57,198 bases of DNA from Acidobacteriota bacterium (GTDB taxonomy: Bacteria > Acidobacteriota > Terriglobia > Bryobacterales > Bryobacteraceae), in the NCBI GenBank assembly GCA_026393985.1, contig JAPKZB010000076.1, positions 1 through 57,198 on the forward strand, in the 5' to 3' direction. Positions 25,701-33,945 of the stretch are shown here, in pieces (positions within the stretch are counted from its first letter, which is position 1; the number at the start of each line of letters is the position of its first letter). A program made the translations under genes and the position numbers. The notes under the pieces were generated by a model that was not told where the DNA came from, did not search any database, and saw only the letters and a list, made by a program, of their open reading frames with translations.

Positions 25701-26417
25701 GTGAAATTGATTCGTCCCCGCCTTCGTCGTGATCACAATCGAACCCGGCCGCGGCATCTTCGCCGACGAGTTACTCGTCTCCACCAAAAACTCGCCAACC
25801 GTATCAATCCCCGGAGGACGGTTCGGCAGCGACGCCCAGTCGCGGTTCGACAACAGCGCCCCGTCCTGCACATACTCCATGGCATAACGAAGGCCGAACA
25901 ACCGAGGCACCGATCCGGACTCCAGCCCCGGCGTCGTCATCAGCACCAGGTTCTGCAAAAAACGCCCGTTGATCGGCAGCTGCTCTATGCGCTCCCGCTC
26001 CAGCACATTCGACAGCGTCGGTCCCGTGGTTGTCACGAGCGGCGTCACATCGCCCGCTACCGTAATCGCCGTCCCCGTCTGCCCTACCTTCAGAGTCGCG
26101 TCAATCTGTGCCGCCTGCCCCACCACCAAGGTCAAACTCGCCTTCCACGTCTCCATGCCCGCCGATTCCACCGTAAGTTCGTACGGGCCCCGCTGCACGG
26201 CCGGAAACACATAGAAGCCGGCGCTGTTAGTCTGGCCGCTGAAAGTAACCGCGGTCTGGCTCTGGACGAGCACTACCTTGGCCCCGGGAATGACCGCTCC
26301 GGTCGTGTCCCTTACCGTTCCCTGAATACTGCCCGTACCGGTCTGCGCGCGCACTAAAACCGACGCCAGCACCCAACTGATCAAAGCACCGCGAGATACC
26401 CACTGAAACAAACCCAT
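22734..26417 (-). CDS. TonB-dependent receptor, Oar-like, first gene of the amide/ester cluster
   Basis: A 1227-residue outer-membrane receptor. I place the start at 26417 (MGLFQWVSRG) because a TATCCT box lies 7 nt upstream, and a longer frame back to 26447 would include that box. Signal peptide about 1-25 (ending VRAQ), carboxypeptidase-regulatory domain about 28-110 (GTVRDTTGAVIPGAKVVLV), plug about 120-235 (EQLPINGRFLQNLVLM), then a barrel ending LRLTW. The GKDRTFFFAAYEGLRLR segment near 270 is shared with the other receptors here. It is followed on the same strand by five genes with gaps of 57 bp or less, so it is probably the uptake component for the cluster's substrate. Confidence 0.9.
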   Translation of the reverse strand: MGLFQWVSRGALISWVLASVLVRAQTGTGSIQGTVRDTTGAVIPGAKVVLVQSQTAVTFSGQTNSAGFYVFPAVQRGPYELTVESAGMETWKASLTLVVGQAAQIDATLKVGQTGTAITVAGDVTPLVTTTGPTLSNVLERERIEQLPINGRFLQNLVLMTTPGLESGSVPRLFGLRYAMEYVQDGALLSNRDWASLPNRPPGIDTVGEFLVETSNSSAKMPRPGSIVITTKAGTNQFHGALFETHRNSGLGVARARQDFFTKPPQLIRNEFGASAGGPITLPKLYKGKDRTFFFAAYEGLRLRSAATRAITMPTAAMREGDFSGLIDGAGRRFTLYDPWSTAGREQNWSRVPFVGNRIPANRRSPLATALYNITPLPTQPDVNPLVTDNWFGTGFSNRNDWTVTARVDHRLSDKDQIFFRYSSNRSYAWRTSSGIDAGTPTSLDGRANGAIDEGQNDNGVASWTHTFSPTFFSETVVSVARDYRGQIPLGGLSNIAREYGLPNPFNGGGHPRIQNAGFRMNWDTGINYTLNYANVVMIDENLTKVSGRHEFQFGGRFRYERLDTLVDQTEAAGNHNFATNASGLFDPSTGSAFSSLPLTGHNSANFHMGLANYNARFNRGWFRMRSGERALYFQDNWKVRPRLTLNLGLRYEYNVPPVEANNGLIGYNMDARTVVLGRPLENLAQLGLTLPSIVQAYDAINIRYQQVEQSGLPSRFVNPNRLDFGPRAGFAYRLRDGSRPMVIRGGYALFAFPESLRLYNATMAQNAPGQAVLEFNPTNAQTSPDGLPNFLLRSVPTVVAGQNSANVIDINRRLTIARGAGVMYHFDPNQPTARAHEWNLAVERELFANTSLRVAYVGTHGMRLSQWYSYNNAPNDYVWFSNTGQPLPSGEFAGVIRRNHDRQTLGTIQQYRKTGWSNSNNITLEVQRRYAQGLGFQFFYTLSNAMRVAGDGWRDDNMLTPNLYLRGAVPEDYNQLNRFLNYRRDPSIPKHRLNWNWVADLPFGKGKHWGRNANRAVDALIGGWQVGGNGEWFSRYFTLGAGNWGSLGTVQLNDRNVPVKDCRSGVCFDGWLYYNGYIPANRINSTAANGQPNGVMGVPSSYQPSSQPVWPTPATPNPNDPNARFYETNTVFVRLANGALQQTSVNTNLHPWRNQFLPAPWVFALNSSLFKSVRINESLVARLNVDFFGVLNNPGLPLPDSTSGILLTRFSNNTPRNLQLTLRLTW

Positions 26418-26424
26418 GGCCGTT

Positions 26425-26430
26425 AGGATA
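26425..26430 (-). promoter_or_regulatory. -10 box for a leaderless start (minus strand receptor)
   Basis: TATCCT on the minus strand ends 7 nt before the ATG at 26417. No Shine-Dalgarno lies between, so transcription would begin at or next to the start codon. No convincing -35 hexamer is seen. Confidence 0.45.
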
Positions 26431-26487
26431 GCGCGTCCGCCCATCATCTCGAAGACACTCCTCCCCGTCTTTCGTGCCCGAAGCGAT

Positions 26488-26493
26488 TAAACT
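26488..26493 (+). promoter_or_regulatory. -10 box for a leaderless start (plus strand receptor)
   Basis: TAAACT ends 6 nt before the ATG at 26500 with no Shine-Dalgarno between. With the box at 26425-26430 it makes an 82-bp divergent promoter region for two receptors. Confidence 0.45.
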
Positions 26494-26499
26494 TACAGG

Positions 26500-29400
26500 A
26501 TGCGTCCCCTCCTCGTCGCGCTCGCCCTTGCCCTTCCCGCCCTCCCCCAAACCTTCACTTCCCGCCTCACCGGCACCGTCACCGACCCCTCCAACGCCCT
26601 CGTCGCCCGCGCCACCATCACCGCCACCAATACCGGCACCGGCGTCAAAAAAACCGCCGTCACCGATGCCTCCGGCGTCTACAGCATCCCCCTCCTCCTG
26701 CCCGGTGTCTACGATGTCCGCATCGAAGCCGCTGGCCTCCAATCCCAGCTCCGCGCCGCCGTCACCCTCGAAACCAATCAGACCGCCACCCTCAACTTCG
26801 CCCTCGCCCTCGCCACCACCACCGCCGAAGTCACCATCACCGCCGACGCCCCCCTCCTCCAGTCGGAAACCTCCGGCGTCGGCGCCACCCTTGAAACCAA
26901 ACTCATCGAACGCTTCCCCCTCCCCCAGCGCGACGTCATGGGCCTCGTCCGCTCCCTGCCCGGCATCATCGCCGGTTCCCAGGTCGGCGACGCCCGCGGC
27001 GGCCGCAACGTCTTCAACTCCAACTTCTCCGTCGGCGGCGGCCGCACCTCCACCAACGAAGTCCTCCTCGACGGCGCCCCCAACACCGTCGGCGACTTCA
27101 ACGGCGTCGCCATCGTCCCCCCGCAGGACTCTGTTCAGGAGCTGCGCATCGAAACCTCTTCCTATTCCGCCGAGTTCGGCCGCACCGGCGGCGGCACCGT
27201 CAACATGGTCACCAAAGCCGGCACCAACCAGTTCCGCGGCAACGCCTTCTACTACGTCCAGAACGACGCCTTCAACGCCAACAGCTTCGTCAACAACCGC
27301 AACTCCGTCTTCACCGTCGATGGCCGCGCCGTCGCCAAGCCCGTCGTCCGCCGCCACCAGTACGGCTACACCTTCGGCGGCCCCGTCCTCATCCCCCGCC
27401 TCTACAACGGCCGCAACAAAACCTTCTTCTTCACCGCCTACGAAGGCCGCCGCGACACCGACCCCACCCAGGGCTTCAACTCCATCCCCACCGCCCGCGA
27501 ACGCTCCGGCGACTTCTCCCAAACCGTCTTCGTCCGCCCCGGTGCCGCCACCGGCGACCTCATCCGCCTCTTCGACCCCCTCACCAGCCGCACCGTCAAC
27601 GGCGCACGCACCCGCGAAGCCTTCCCCGGCAATCTCATCCCCGCCAGCCGCATCAACCCCATCGCCCGCAACGTCCTCGCCCTCCTCCCCGCGCCCAACC
27701 AGCCGGGCGACCCCATCACCCAGCGCCGCAACTTCTTCTTCAACGGCAAAAACTCCTACACCCGCGACGTCTTCTCCGCCCGCGTCGACCAGTTCTTCAA
27801 CGAAAAACACCGCCTCTTCGTCCGCGTCAACTGGCAGGAAAACCTCTCGGAAGTCCCCAACTCCGCCATCCGCCTCCCCGACTCCGGCACCGTCTACGAC
27901 GCCTTCCGCAACGTCGGTCTCGACGACACCTGGCAGCTCTCCCCCCGCTGGACCAACGTCTTCCGCGCCAGCTTCGCCCGCTTCCTCGCCAACCAGCTCC
28001 CCCGCGGCCCCTTCCCCTTCGACCCCACCTCGCTCGGCCTGCCCACCTACTACCGCGACAACGCCAATATCCCCATCCTCCCCAACTTCTCCTTCGGCTT
28101 CGTCGACGTCGGCGGCCGCGCCTACAACTACCAGCCCCGCGACACCCCCTCGTTCCAGAACCAGCTCGTCCGCAGCTCCGGCAAGCACAACACCCGCCTC
28201 GGCTTCGAACACCGCATCTACAAGTTCTACCCCTTCCAGGTCTTCAACCCCACCGGCTCCTTCTCCTTCGGCTCCAACTTCACCCAGCAGGACCACCTCG
28301 CCGCCGCCCAGCCCGGCCAGGGCCTCGGCCTCGCCTCCATGATGCTCGGAGCCGGCTCGTTCGGCTTTGAAAAGGTCGAACCCCTCACCGCCCTCAACAA
28401 ATACTGGGGCGGCTACCTCCAGGACGACTACCGCCTCTCCTCCCGCCTCACCCTCAATCTCGGCCTCCGCTGGGACACCGAAAGCGGCGCCATGGAATCC
28501 CACAACCGCCTCAGCTACTTCGATCCCACCGCCAGCCTCAACCTCCCGGGCGGCTACAAAGGCGCCATGTACTTCACCGGCAACGGCCGCCCCCGCTCCA
28601 TCCGCCAAGCCAACTACGGCAACTTCCAGCCCCGCATCGGCTTTGCCCTCCGGCTGACCAACAAAATCGTCACCCGCGCCGGCTACGGCATCTTCTTCCT
28701 CCCCGTCGCCACCGAAACCGGCATCGTCACCACCCCCTTCAACTACTCCCTCGCCGCCGACGTCCTCAACCCCGACTACACCCCCCGCAACACCCTTTCG
28801 AATCCCTTCCCCGCCGGCCTCCGCCCGCCGGAATCCGCCAACCGCATCGAAGACGGCACGTACCTGCTCGGCAGCTTCCCCGGCGCCGGCACCGTCCTCC
28901 GCGATCAGAAGCCCGGCTACATCCAGCAGTGGAACTACGCCCTCTCCCGCCAGGTCGGCCGCTCCAGCGTCATCGACGTCACCTACTTCGGCTCCCGCGG
29001 CGTCCACCTTCCCATTCCCTCCATGCAGCTGAACCAGATCGACTCCCGCTATCTCGCCCAGGGCAAGGCGTGGCTCGAAACCCCGGTCGATAACCCCTTC
29101 TTCGGCCGCTTCAGCTCCGGCATGCTCTCCACGCGCCAGGTCCCCCGCCTCCATCTGTTGAAGCCCTTCCCGCAGTACGGCGCTGCCGGCACCGGCCTCG
29201 CCGCCGCCTTCGCCGGCGCCCTGCTCTACAACCGTCCGCCCGTCGGCGACTCCATCTATCACGCCGTCACCGTCAAGTTCGAACGCCGCTTCGCCGCCGG
29301 CCTCTCCGTCAACGCCCACTACACCTTTTCAAAGCTCATCGATATCGGCGGCGTCGGCAACGGCAACGCCTTCAACGATCCGTCCGCTCTGCGCGATATC

Positions 29401-30006
29401 TACAACATCCGCCTCGAACGCGCCGTCTCCACCTGGGACGTCCCCCAGCGCTTGATTCTCACTTACAGCTACGCCCTCCCCTTCGCCAAGGGCAATCGCT
29501 TCCTCGGCGGCTGGGAGCTTTTCGGCTTCCATACTTATGAATCCGGCCGCCCCGTCGTCGTCGGCGGCCCGGACCTGTCCCGCCTCGCCGGCGCCGGGCC
29601 CTCCCGCGCCTTCCTGACCGGCGCCGAACCCCGCCTCGCCTACCAGACCGCCATGGCCAACGCCCGCGACTTCGACCCCCGCTGCGCCTGCTCCAAGCCC
29701 TGGTTCAACACCGCGGCCTTCGTCACCAACGCCGCCCAGATTCCCGAATACGTTATCCCCAACGGTCCCCGCACCATGCCCAACCTCCGTCAGGATTGGA
29801 CCCGCAACGTCGACGCCGTCCTCACCAAACGCTTCCGCGTCACCGAAACCATCAACGCCCTGCTTGATATCCGCGCCTTCAACCTCTTCAATGCGGTCTG
29901 GTTCGCCGGCCCCAACGCCACCGTCACGTCCAACACCTTCGGCTCCGTCACCGCGGTCAACTCCGCCCCGCGCCGCCTCGAAATGGGCCTGAAGCTGAAC
30001 TTCTAG
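26500..30006 (+). CDS. TonB-dependent receptor, Oar-like
   Basis: A 1168-residue outer-membrane receptor with signal peptide (about 1-17), carboxypeptidase-regulatory domain (about 20-105, GTVTDPSNALVARATI), plug (about 115-225, ERFPLPQRDVMGLVRSLPG) and barrel ending MGLKLNF. The coding strand is extreme in C at the third position. It is divergent from the receptor at 26417, and the two barrels differ, so this is not a recent duplication. The sulfite dehydrogenase pair begins 44 bp downstream on the same strand with only a weak promoter-like box between, so part of their expression may be shared. The ligand is unknown. Confidence 0.9.
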   Translation: MRPLLVALALALPALPQTFTSRLTGTVTDPSNALVARATITATNTGTGVKKTAVTDASGVYSIPLLLPGVYDVRIEAAGLQSQLRAAVTLETNQTATLNFALALATTTAEVTITADAPLLQSETSGVGATLETKLIERFPLPQRDVMGLVRSLPGIIAGSQVGDARGGRNVFNSNFSVGGGRTSTNEVLLDGAPNTVGDFNGVAIVPPQDSVQELRIETSSYSAEFGRTGGGTVNMVTKAGTNQFRGNAFYYVQNDAFNANSFVNNRNSVFTVDGRAVAKPVVRRHQYGYTFGGPVLIPRLYNGRNKTFFFTAYEGRRDTDPTQGFNSIPTARERSGDFSQTVFVRPGAATGDLIRLFDPLTSRTVNGARTREAFPGNLIPASRINPIARNVLALLPAPNQPGDPITQRRNFFFNGKNSYTRDVFSARVDQFFNEKHRLFVRVNWQENLSEVPNSAIRLPDSGTVYDAFRNVGLDDTWQLSPRWTNVFRASFARFLANQLPRGPFPFDPTSLGLPTYYRDNANIPILPNFSFGFVDVGGRAYNYQPRDTPSFQNQLVRSSGKHNTRLGFEHRIYKFYPFQVFNPTGSFSFGSNFTQQDHLAAAQPGQGLGLASMMLGAGSFGFEKVEPLTALNKYWGGYLQDDYRLSSRLTLNLGLRWDTESGAMESHNRLSYFDPTASLNLPGGYKGAMYFTGNGRPRSIRQANYGNFQPRIGFALRLTNKIVTRAGYGIFFLPVATETGIVTTPFNYSLAADVLNPDYTPRNTLSNPFPAGLRPPESANRIEDGTYLLGSFPGAGTVLRDQKPGYIQQWNYALSRQVGRSSVIDVTYFGSRGVHLPIPSMQLNQIDSRYLAQGKAWLETPVDNPFFGRFSSGMLSTRQVPRLHLLKPFPQYGAAGTGLAAAFAGALLYNRPPVGDSIYHAVTVKFERRFAAGLSVNAHYTFSKLIDIGGVGNGNAFNDPSALRDIYNIRLERAVSTWDVPQRLILTYSYALPFAKGNRFLGGWELFGFHTYESGRPVVVGGPDLSRLAGAGPSRAFLTGAEPRLAYQTAMANARDFDPRCACSKPWFNTAAFVTNAAQIPEYVIPNGPRTMPNLRQDWTRNVDAVLTKRFRVTETINALLDIRAFNLFNAVWFAGPNATVTSNTFGSVTAVNSAPRRLEMGLKLNF

Positions 30007-30050
30007 CTTCGCTCCGCCGCGCCGGCAGTAGTATGCTGTGGACCTAAGGC

Positions 30051-31232
30051 ATGAAAGCTCCCCGCCGCAAATTCCTCGCCCTCTCGGCCGCCCTCACCGC
30101 CTCCTGCAAAAAGGCCGAAGTCCCCTCCGAGTCCGGCGCCCACATGCGCCCCTACGGCGAACGCGCCCCCCAGGAGCAATCCGTCCGCATCATCCGCGAA
30201 CTCTCCAAAAGCCCCGGCACCGGCTCCTCCCGCACCCCGCTCCACGAAATCTACGGCATCATCACCCCCTCCGCCCTTCACTTCGAACGCCACCACGCCG
30301 GCGTCCCCGCCATCGACCCCGCCACCCACCGCCTCCTCATCCACGGCCTCGTCGACCGCCCGCTCTCCTTCTCCCTCGCCGATCTCAAATCCTTCCCCTC
30401 CCTGTCCCGCATCTGCTTCCTCGAATGCGGCGGCAACAGCGTCGGCGACTACAGCGGCAACCACCAGCCTACCGTCCAGGGCAGCCACGGCCTCCTCAGC
30501 TGCTCGGAATGGACCGGCGTCAAACTCTCCCGCGTCCTCGCCGAAGTCGGCGTCCAGCCCGATGCTCAATGGATGATCGCCGAAGGCGCCGACGCCTCCA
30601 TGATGACCCGCAGCATCCCCATGGAAAAGGTCCTGCACGACGCCATGCTCGTCTACGGCCAAAACGGCGAAGCCCTCCGCCCGGAACAGGGCTACCCCCT
30701 CCGCCTCATCCTCCCCGGCTGGGAAGGCAATACCAACGTCAAATGGCTCCGCCGCCTTGAGTTCACCCGCGAACCCGCCCAATCGGCCAAGGAAACCGCC
30801 AACTACACCGAACTCCTGCCCAACGGCCAGGCCCGCCAGTTCAGCTTCGTCATGGACGCGCGCAGCGTCATCACCAGCCCCTCCGGCGGCATGAAACTCG
30901 CCCGCAAAGGCTTCCACGAAATCACCGGCTTCGCCTGGACCGGCCACGGCAAAATCGCCCAGGTCGAAGTTTCGGTCGACAACGGCCAAACCTGGGCCCT
31001 CGCCGAACTCCAGGAACCGGTCCTCTCCCTTGCCCTCGTCCGCTTCCGCTTCCCCTGGCGCTGGGACGGCGCGGAAACCAGAATCATGTCCCGCTGCACC
31101 GACGAGACCGGCTACGTCCAACCCACGCACGACGAGCTCCTCTCCGTCTACGGCCCCAACGCCGGCTATCATTACCACGCCATCCGCCCCTGGCGCGTCC
31201 TGCCCTCCGGCGAGGTCGTGTCCCATGTCTAA
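30051..31232 (+). CDS. soxC: SoxC-type sulfite dehydrogenase, molybdenum subunit
   Basis: A 393-residue molybdopterin enzyme of the sulfite oxidase family, SoxC-like. An N-terminal RRKFLALSAALTASC carries a twin-arginine and also resembles a lipobox. The core spans about 60-260, with the molybdenum-ligand Cys126 in FLECGGNSVG. The Mo-co dimerisation domain spans about 270-390 (VEVSVDNGQTWALAEL, FPWRWDGAETRIMSRCTDETG). SoxC with SoxD oxidises sulfane sulfur or sulfite in the periplasm and passes electrons to cytochrome c. It overlaps the cytochrome gene by 8 bp. No soxXYZAB genes are in the window, so it may act as a free-standing sulfite dehydrogenase. A TATGCT box at 30032 gives a possible promoter. 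Confidence 0.88.
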   Translation: MKAPRRKFLALSAALTASCKKAEVPSESGAHMRPYGERAPQEQSVRIIRELSKSPGTGSSRTPLHEIYGIITPSALHFERHHAGVPAIDPATHRLLIHGLVDRPLSFSLADLKSFPSLSRICFLECGGNSVGDYSGNHQPTVQGSHGLLSCSEWTGVKLSRVLAEVGVQPDAQWMIAEGADASMMTRSIPMEKVLHDAMLVYGQNGEALRPEQGYPLRLILPGWEGNTNVKWLRRLEFTREPAQSAKETANYTELLPNGQARQFSFVMDARSVITSPSGGMKLARKGFHEITGFAWTGHGKIAQVEVSVDNGQTWALAELQEPVLSLALVRFRFPWRWDGAETRIMSRCTDETGYVQPTHDELLSVYGPNAGYHYHAIRPWRVLPSGEVVSHV

Positions 31233-31770
31233 GGCCGCCCTCCTCCTCCTGCTGGTCCTCGCCGTCCGTGCTCAGGACAAGCCCCTGGGTCTCGGCCGCC
31301 CCGCCACCGCCGCCGAAATCGCCGAGGCCGCCCTCACCGTCTTCCCCGATGGCCGCGGCCTGCCCTCCGGTTCCGGCACCGCCGCCCGGGGCCGCGCCGT
31401 CTACCAGGCCCAGTGCGCCTCGTGCCACAACGACAATGGCGAAGGCCGCGACGCCCAGTATCCCGCGCTTAAGGGCGGCATCGGCTCCCTTGCCACCCGC
31501 TCACCCAGGAAAACCGTCGGCAGCTACTGGCCCTACGCGACCACCGTCTTTGACTACATCCGGCGCTCCATGCCCTTTGACCATCCGCGCTCCCTCACGG
31601 CCGACGAAGTCTACTCCGTCACCGCTTTCGTGCTCTTCCTCAACGGCATCGTCGCCGAGACTGCCGAGATGAACGCCAAAACGCTCCCCGCCGTCAAAAT
31701 GCCCAATCGCCACGGGTTCATCCGCCACGACGAATCGCCCGTCTCCCGCGCCCGCCGCGGCACGAAGTAA
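31225..31770 (+). CDS. soxD: SoxD-like cytochrome c
   Basis: A 181-residue exported c-type cytochrome. The ATG at 31225 lies inside the end of soxC (ATGTCTAA overlap), signalling translational coupling, and opens a signal peptide (about 1-16). One haem site, C64-A-S-C-H68, is visible, and a Met ligand is likely in SMPFDHP (about 118). This is the size and arrangement of the cytochrome partner that takes electrons from SoxC; full-length SoxD proteins often have two haem domains, so this is the short form. It converges on the next gene with a 7-bp gap. Confidence 0.83.
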   Translation: MSKAALLLLLVLAVRAQDKPLGLGRPATAAEIAEAALTVFPDGRGLPSGSGTAARGRAVYQAQCASCHNDNGEGRDAQYPALKGGIGSLATRSPRKTVGSYWPYATTVFDYIRRSMPFDHPRSLTADEVYSVTAFVLFLNGIVAETAEMNAKTLPAVKMPNRHGFIRHDESPVSRARRGTK

Positions 31771-31777
31771 CCGGGCG

Positions 31778-32569
31778 TTACTCGCAGGCAAACACCCGGT
31801 TCACCGCCGCCACGCTCCGCCGCTCCGAGTAATGGTGCACCCGCGTTATCTCCTTCCCACCCTCCGTAATCCCCGTCGGCGCCTCCAGAATGAAGTCCGC
31901 GCTCCCCGGCCCGTTAAACGCCACAAACGCCAACCGCAGCGCCTCCCCCGTCTGCGCATAGCGCCGCGACAGATCCACAAACGCCACCGGCCCCGTATCC
32001 ACCTGATATAAGTCCCGCCCATCGTGAATGTTCATCGTCTTCACCGGAAACTCGTAAATCGCCCGCAGCCCCGTCCCCGCGTCCATAACCTCCGTCTGCG
32101 CCACCAGCGGCGTCCCCGCGTCCGTCGCCGCCCGCATCTCCCGCGTCGTCTTCAGCAGCCGCACCTTCCGCGGCCGCACGATCTTGTAATCCTGGCCGCC
32201 CCATAACTCCCCCGCCTTCCGCACCTGCCGGTAGTTCCCGTTCAGCCACGCCTTCCGCCGGAAGATCACCCCGTCCTCCGGCCCGAAAATCGGTAGAAAG
32301 TCATAGTTATCCGCGTGGAACAGCTCTTTCGGGGCAAACGTATTTTCGCTCTTGCACGAACCACACTGGTAGTAGTCGATCGGCGCCGTCCGCTGCGGGT
32401 CAATCACCCGCGTCCGCGACTCCACCCAGAACCGCACCCGGTTCTCCACCCACCTCCCCTGCAAAAACGACCGCCCGTAGTCAATCGGCGCCATCCCCGC
32501 CTCCGCGCCGGCCAACGCCCCCGCTGCCCATGCGCCCACTCCCAACCGCCAGAAATCACTCCGTGTCAT
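31778..32569 (-). CDS. Exported protein of unknown function with CxxC
   Basis: A 263-residue protein I do not recognise. The first 25 residues (MTRSDFWRLGVGAWAAGALAG) resemble an export signal. A C69-G-S-C72 pair sits after DYYQ. The remainder is rich in Tyr, Arg and beta-type patterns, without repeats or membrane segments. AAGGAG about 10 nt upstream supports the start. It is divergent from the DUF1552 gene and convergent with soxD. The CxxC could bind a metal or form a disulfide. The consistent start, ribosome site and length argue for a real gene. Confidence 0.65.
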   Translation of the reverse strand: MTRSDFWRLGVGAWAAGALAGAEAGMAPIDYGRSFLQGRWVENRVRFWVESRTRVIDPQRTAPIDYYQCGSCKSENTFAPKELFHADNYDFLPIFGPEDGVIFRRKAWLNGNYRQVRKAGELWGGQDYKIVRPRKVRLLKTTREMRAATDAGTPLVAQTEVMDAGTGLRAIYEFPVKTMNIHDGRDLYQVDTGPVAFVDLSRRYAQTGEALRLAFVAFNGPGSADFILEAPTGITEGGKEITRVHHYSERRSVAAVNRVFACE

Positions 32570-32623
32570 CGCCTGCTCTCTCCTTCCGCTGCCGGGCCTC
32601 GCCCCTGCGTCAACTGCGCCAGC

Positions 32624-32649
32624 GTATCAGAATCGAGTATCAGAACCGA
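32624..32649. repeat. Tandem 13-bp direct repeat at a promoter
   Basis: GTATCAGAATCGA (32624-32636) is followed at once by GTATCAGAACCGA (32637-32649), one mismatch. The pair abuts the -35 box at 32650. Head-to-tail sites next to a -35 box are typical of activator binding; this is inference. Confidence 0.4.
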
Positions 32650-32678
32650 TTGTCGCTGCCCGGCAATTCCGATAAGCT
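32650..32678 (+). promoter_or_regulatory. Predicted promoter of the DUF1552 operon
   Basis: TTGTCG (32650-32655) and TAAGCT (32673-32678) are 17 nt apart. The ATG is at 32692, leaving a leader of only about 7 nt and no Shine-Dalgarno. Confidence 0.45.
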
Positions 32679-32691
32679 TGACTCATTCCGT

Positions 32692-33939
32692 ATGCCTACA
32701 TCCCGCCGCCGCTTCCTCCATTCCAGCCTCGGTTCGCTCGCCCTGCCCACCCTCGAAGCCTTCGCCGCGCCCGCCCCCCCGCCCGTCCGTACCTTCGTCG
32801 CTGTCGGCGCCTACCTCGGCTGGCACGCCCCCGCCTTCTATCCCAAGCAATCCGGCGCGCACTACGACATCCCGCCCCTCCTCGAACCCCTCGCCCCTCA
32901 CCGCGACCACTTCACCATCTTCTCCGGCCTCGACCATCGCGCCCCCAACGGCCACGACGCCTGGAATAACTTCCTCTGCGGCAAAGTCCCCGGCTCCTAC
33001 TCTCTCGATCAGATCATCGCCGACCGCATCGGCCAGCAGTCCCGCATCCCCTCCCTCCACCTCATCGCCGGCGCCAGCGAACACACCAACGGCCGCCAGA
33101 TCAGCTACACCCGCCAGGGCGTCCCCCTGCCCGAAATCGAACGCCCCAGCCTTCTCTACAAGCGCCTCTTCATGTCCCGGGCCGACCGCGCCCGCGTCGC
33201 CTACCTCCTCTCGAGCGGCCGCAGCGCCCTCGACGAAGTCCTCGCCGACTCCAAACGCCTCCACGCCACCCTCCCCGCCTCCGACCAGGCCAAACTCTCC
33301 GAATACTTCGACTCCGTCCGCACCGTCGAACGCCGCATGGCCCGCCAGATCCAAACCATCGACGAACCCGTCCCCCAGCCCAACTACCAACTCCCCGAAA
33401 CCGACCCCATCACCCCCAATCTCATGATGGAGGCCGAACAGGTCCTCTACGACCTCATGGCTCTCGCCATCGAAACCGAATCCACCCGCGTCATCACCTT
33501 CGGTCTCTATGGCCTCGGCCAGGTCTTCTCCATCGACGGCCAGCCCCTCTCGGCCGGCTACCACGCCCTCTCTCACCACGGCAACGACCCCGGCATGGTG
33601 CGCGACCTCGTCAAGCTCGAACGCTCCCACATGGCCCGCCTCGCCGGCTTCCTCGAGCAGCTCCGCACCAAAAAAGACGCTCAGAATCGCCCCCTGCTCG
33701 ATTCCACCATCGTCCTCGTCGGCACCGGCATGGGCGACGCCAGCCGCCACAGCAACCAGAACCTGCCCACCCTTGTCGCCGGCGGCGGCTTCACCCACGG
33801 GCGCCATCTTGCCATCGACCGCAACGCCCCCAACGCCCCGCTGCTCGGCGACCTCTACATCACCCTCATGCAGCGCCTCGGCATGGAAGCCGGCGCCTTC
33901 TCGAACGCCTCCCGCAACCTGAACGAGCTCTTCTCCTAA
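32692..33939 (+). CDS. DUF1552 domain protein
   Basis: A 415-residue exported protein beginning with a Tat-like signal, SRRRFLHSSLGSLALPTLEAF. The rest follows DUF1552: HGNDPGMVRDLVKLERSH, LLDSTIVLVGTGMGDASRHSN and the closing HGRHLAIDRNAPNAPLLGDLY are typical. The family is distantly related to DUF1501/alkaline-phosphatase-like folds and has no proven activity. DUF1552 genes characteristically pair with DUF1592/DUF1588 multi-domain genes, and here that partner begins 6 bp downstream. The start at 32692 is chosen because it opens the signal peptide and lies just after a promoter; the frame extends further upstream without likeness to protein. Confidence 0.87.
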   Translation: MPTSRRRFLHSSLGSLALPTLEAFAAPAPPPVRTFVAVGAYLGWHAPAFYPKQSGAHYDIPPLLEPLAPHRDHFTIFSGLDHRAPNGHDAWNNFLCGKVPGSYSLDQIIADRIGQQSRIPSLHLIAGASEHTNGRQISYTRQGVPLPEIERPSLLYKRLFMSRADRARVAYLLSSGRSALDEVLADSKRLHATLPASDQAKLSEYFDSVRTVERRMARQIQTIDEPVPQPNYQLPETDPITPNLMMEAEQVLYDLMALAIETESTRVITFGLYGLGQVFSIDGQPLSAGYHALSHHGNDPGMVRDLVKLERSHMARLAGFLEQLRTKKDAQNRPLLDSTIVLVGTGMGDASRHSNQNLPTLVAGGGFTHGRHLAIDRNAPNAPLLGDLYITLMQRLGMEAGAFSNASRNLNELFS

Positions 33940-33945
33940 CCGGTC

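Noticed and set aside
26227-29319. Open minus-strand frame of about 1030 codons opposite the 26.5-kb receptor
   Set aside because: Low-complexity Gly/Val/Glu/Ala/Asp translation, an antisense by-product of C-ending codons in a clear receptor gene.
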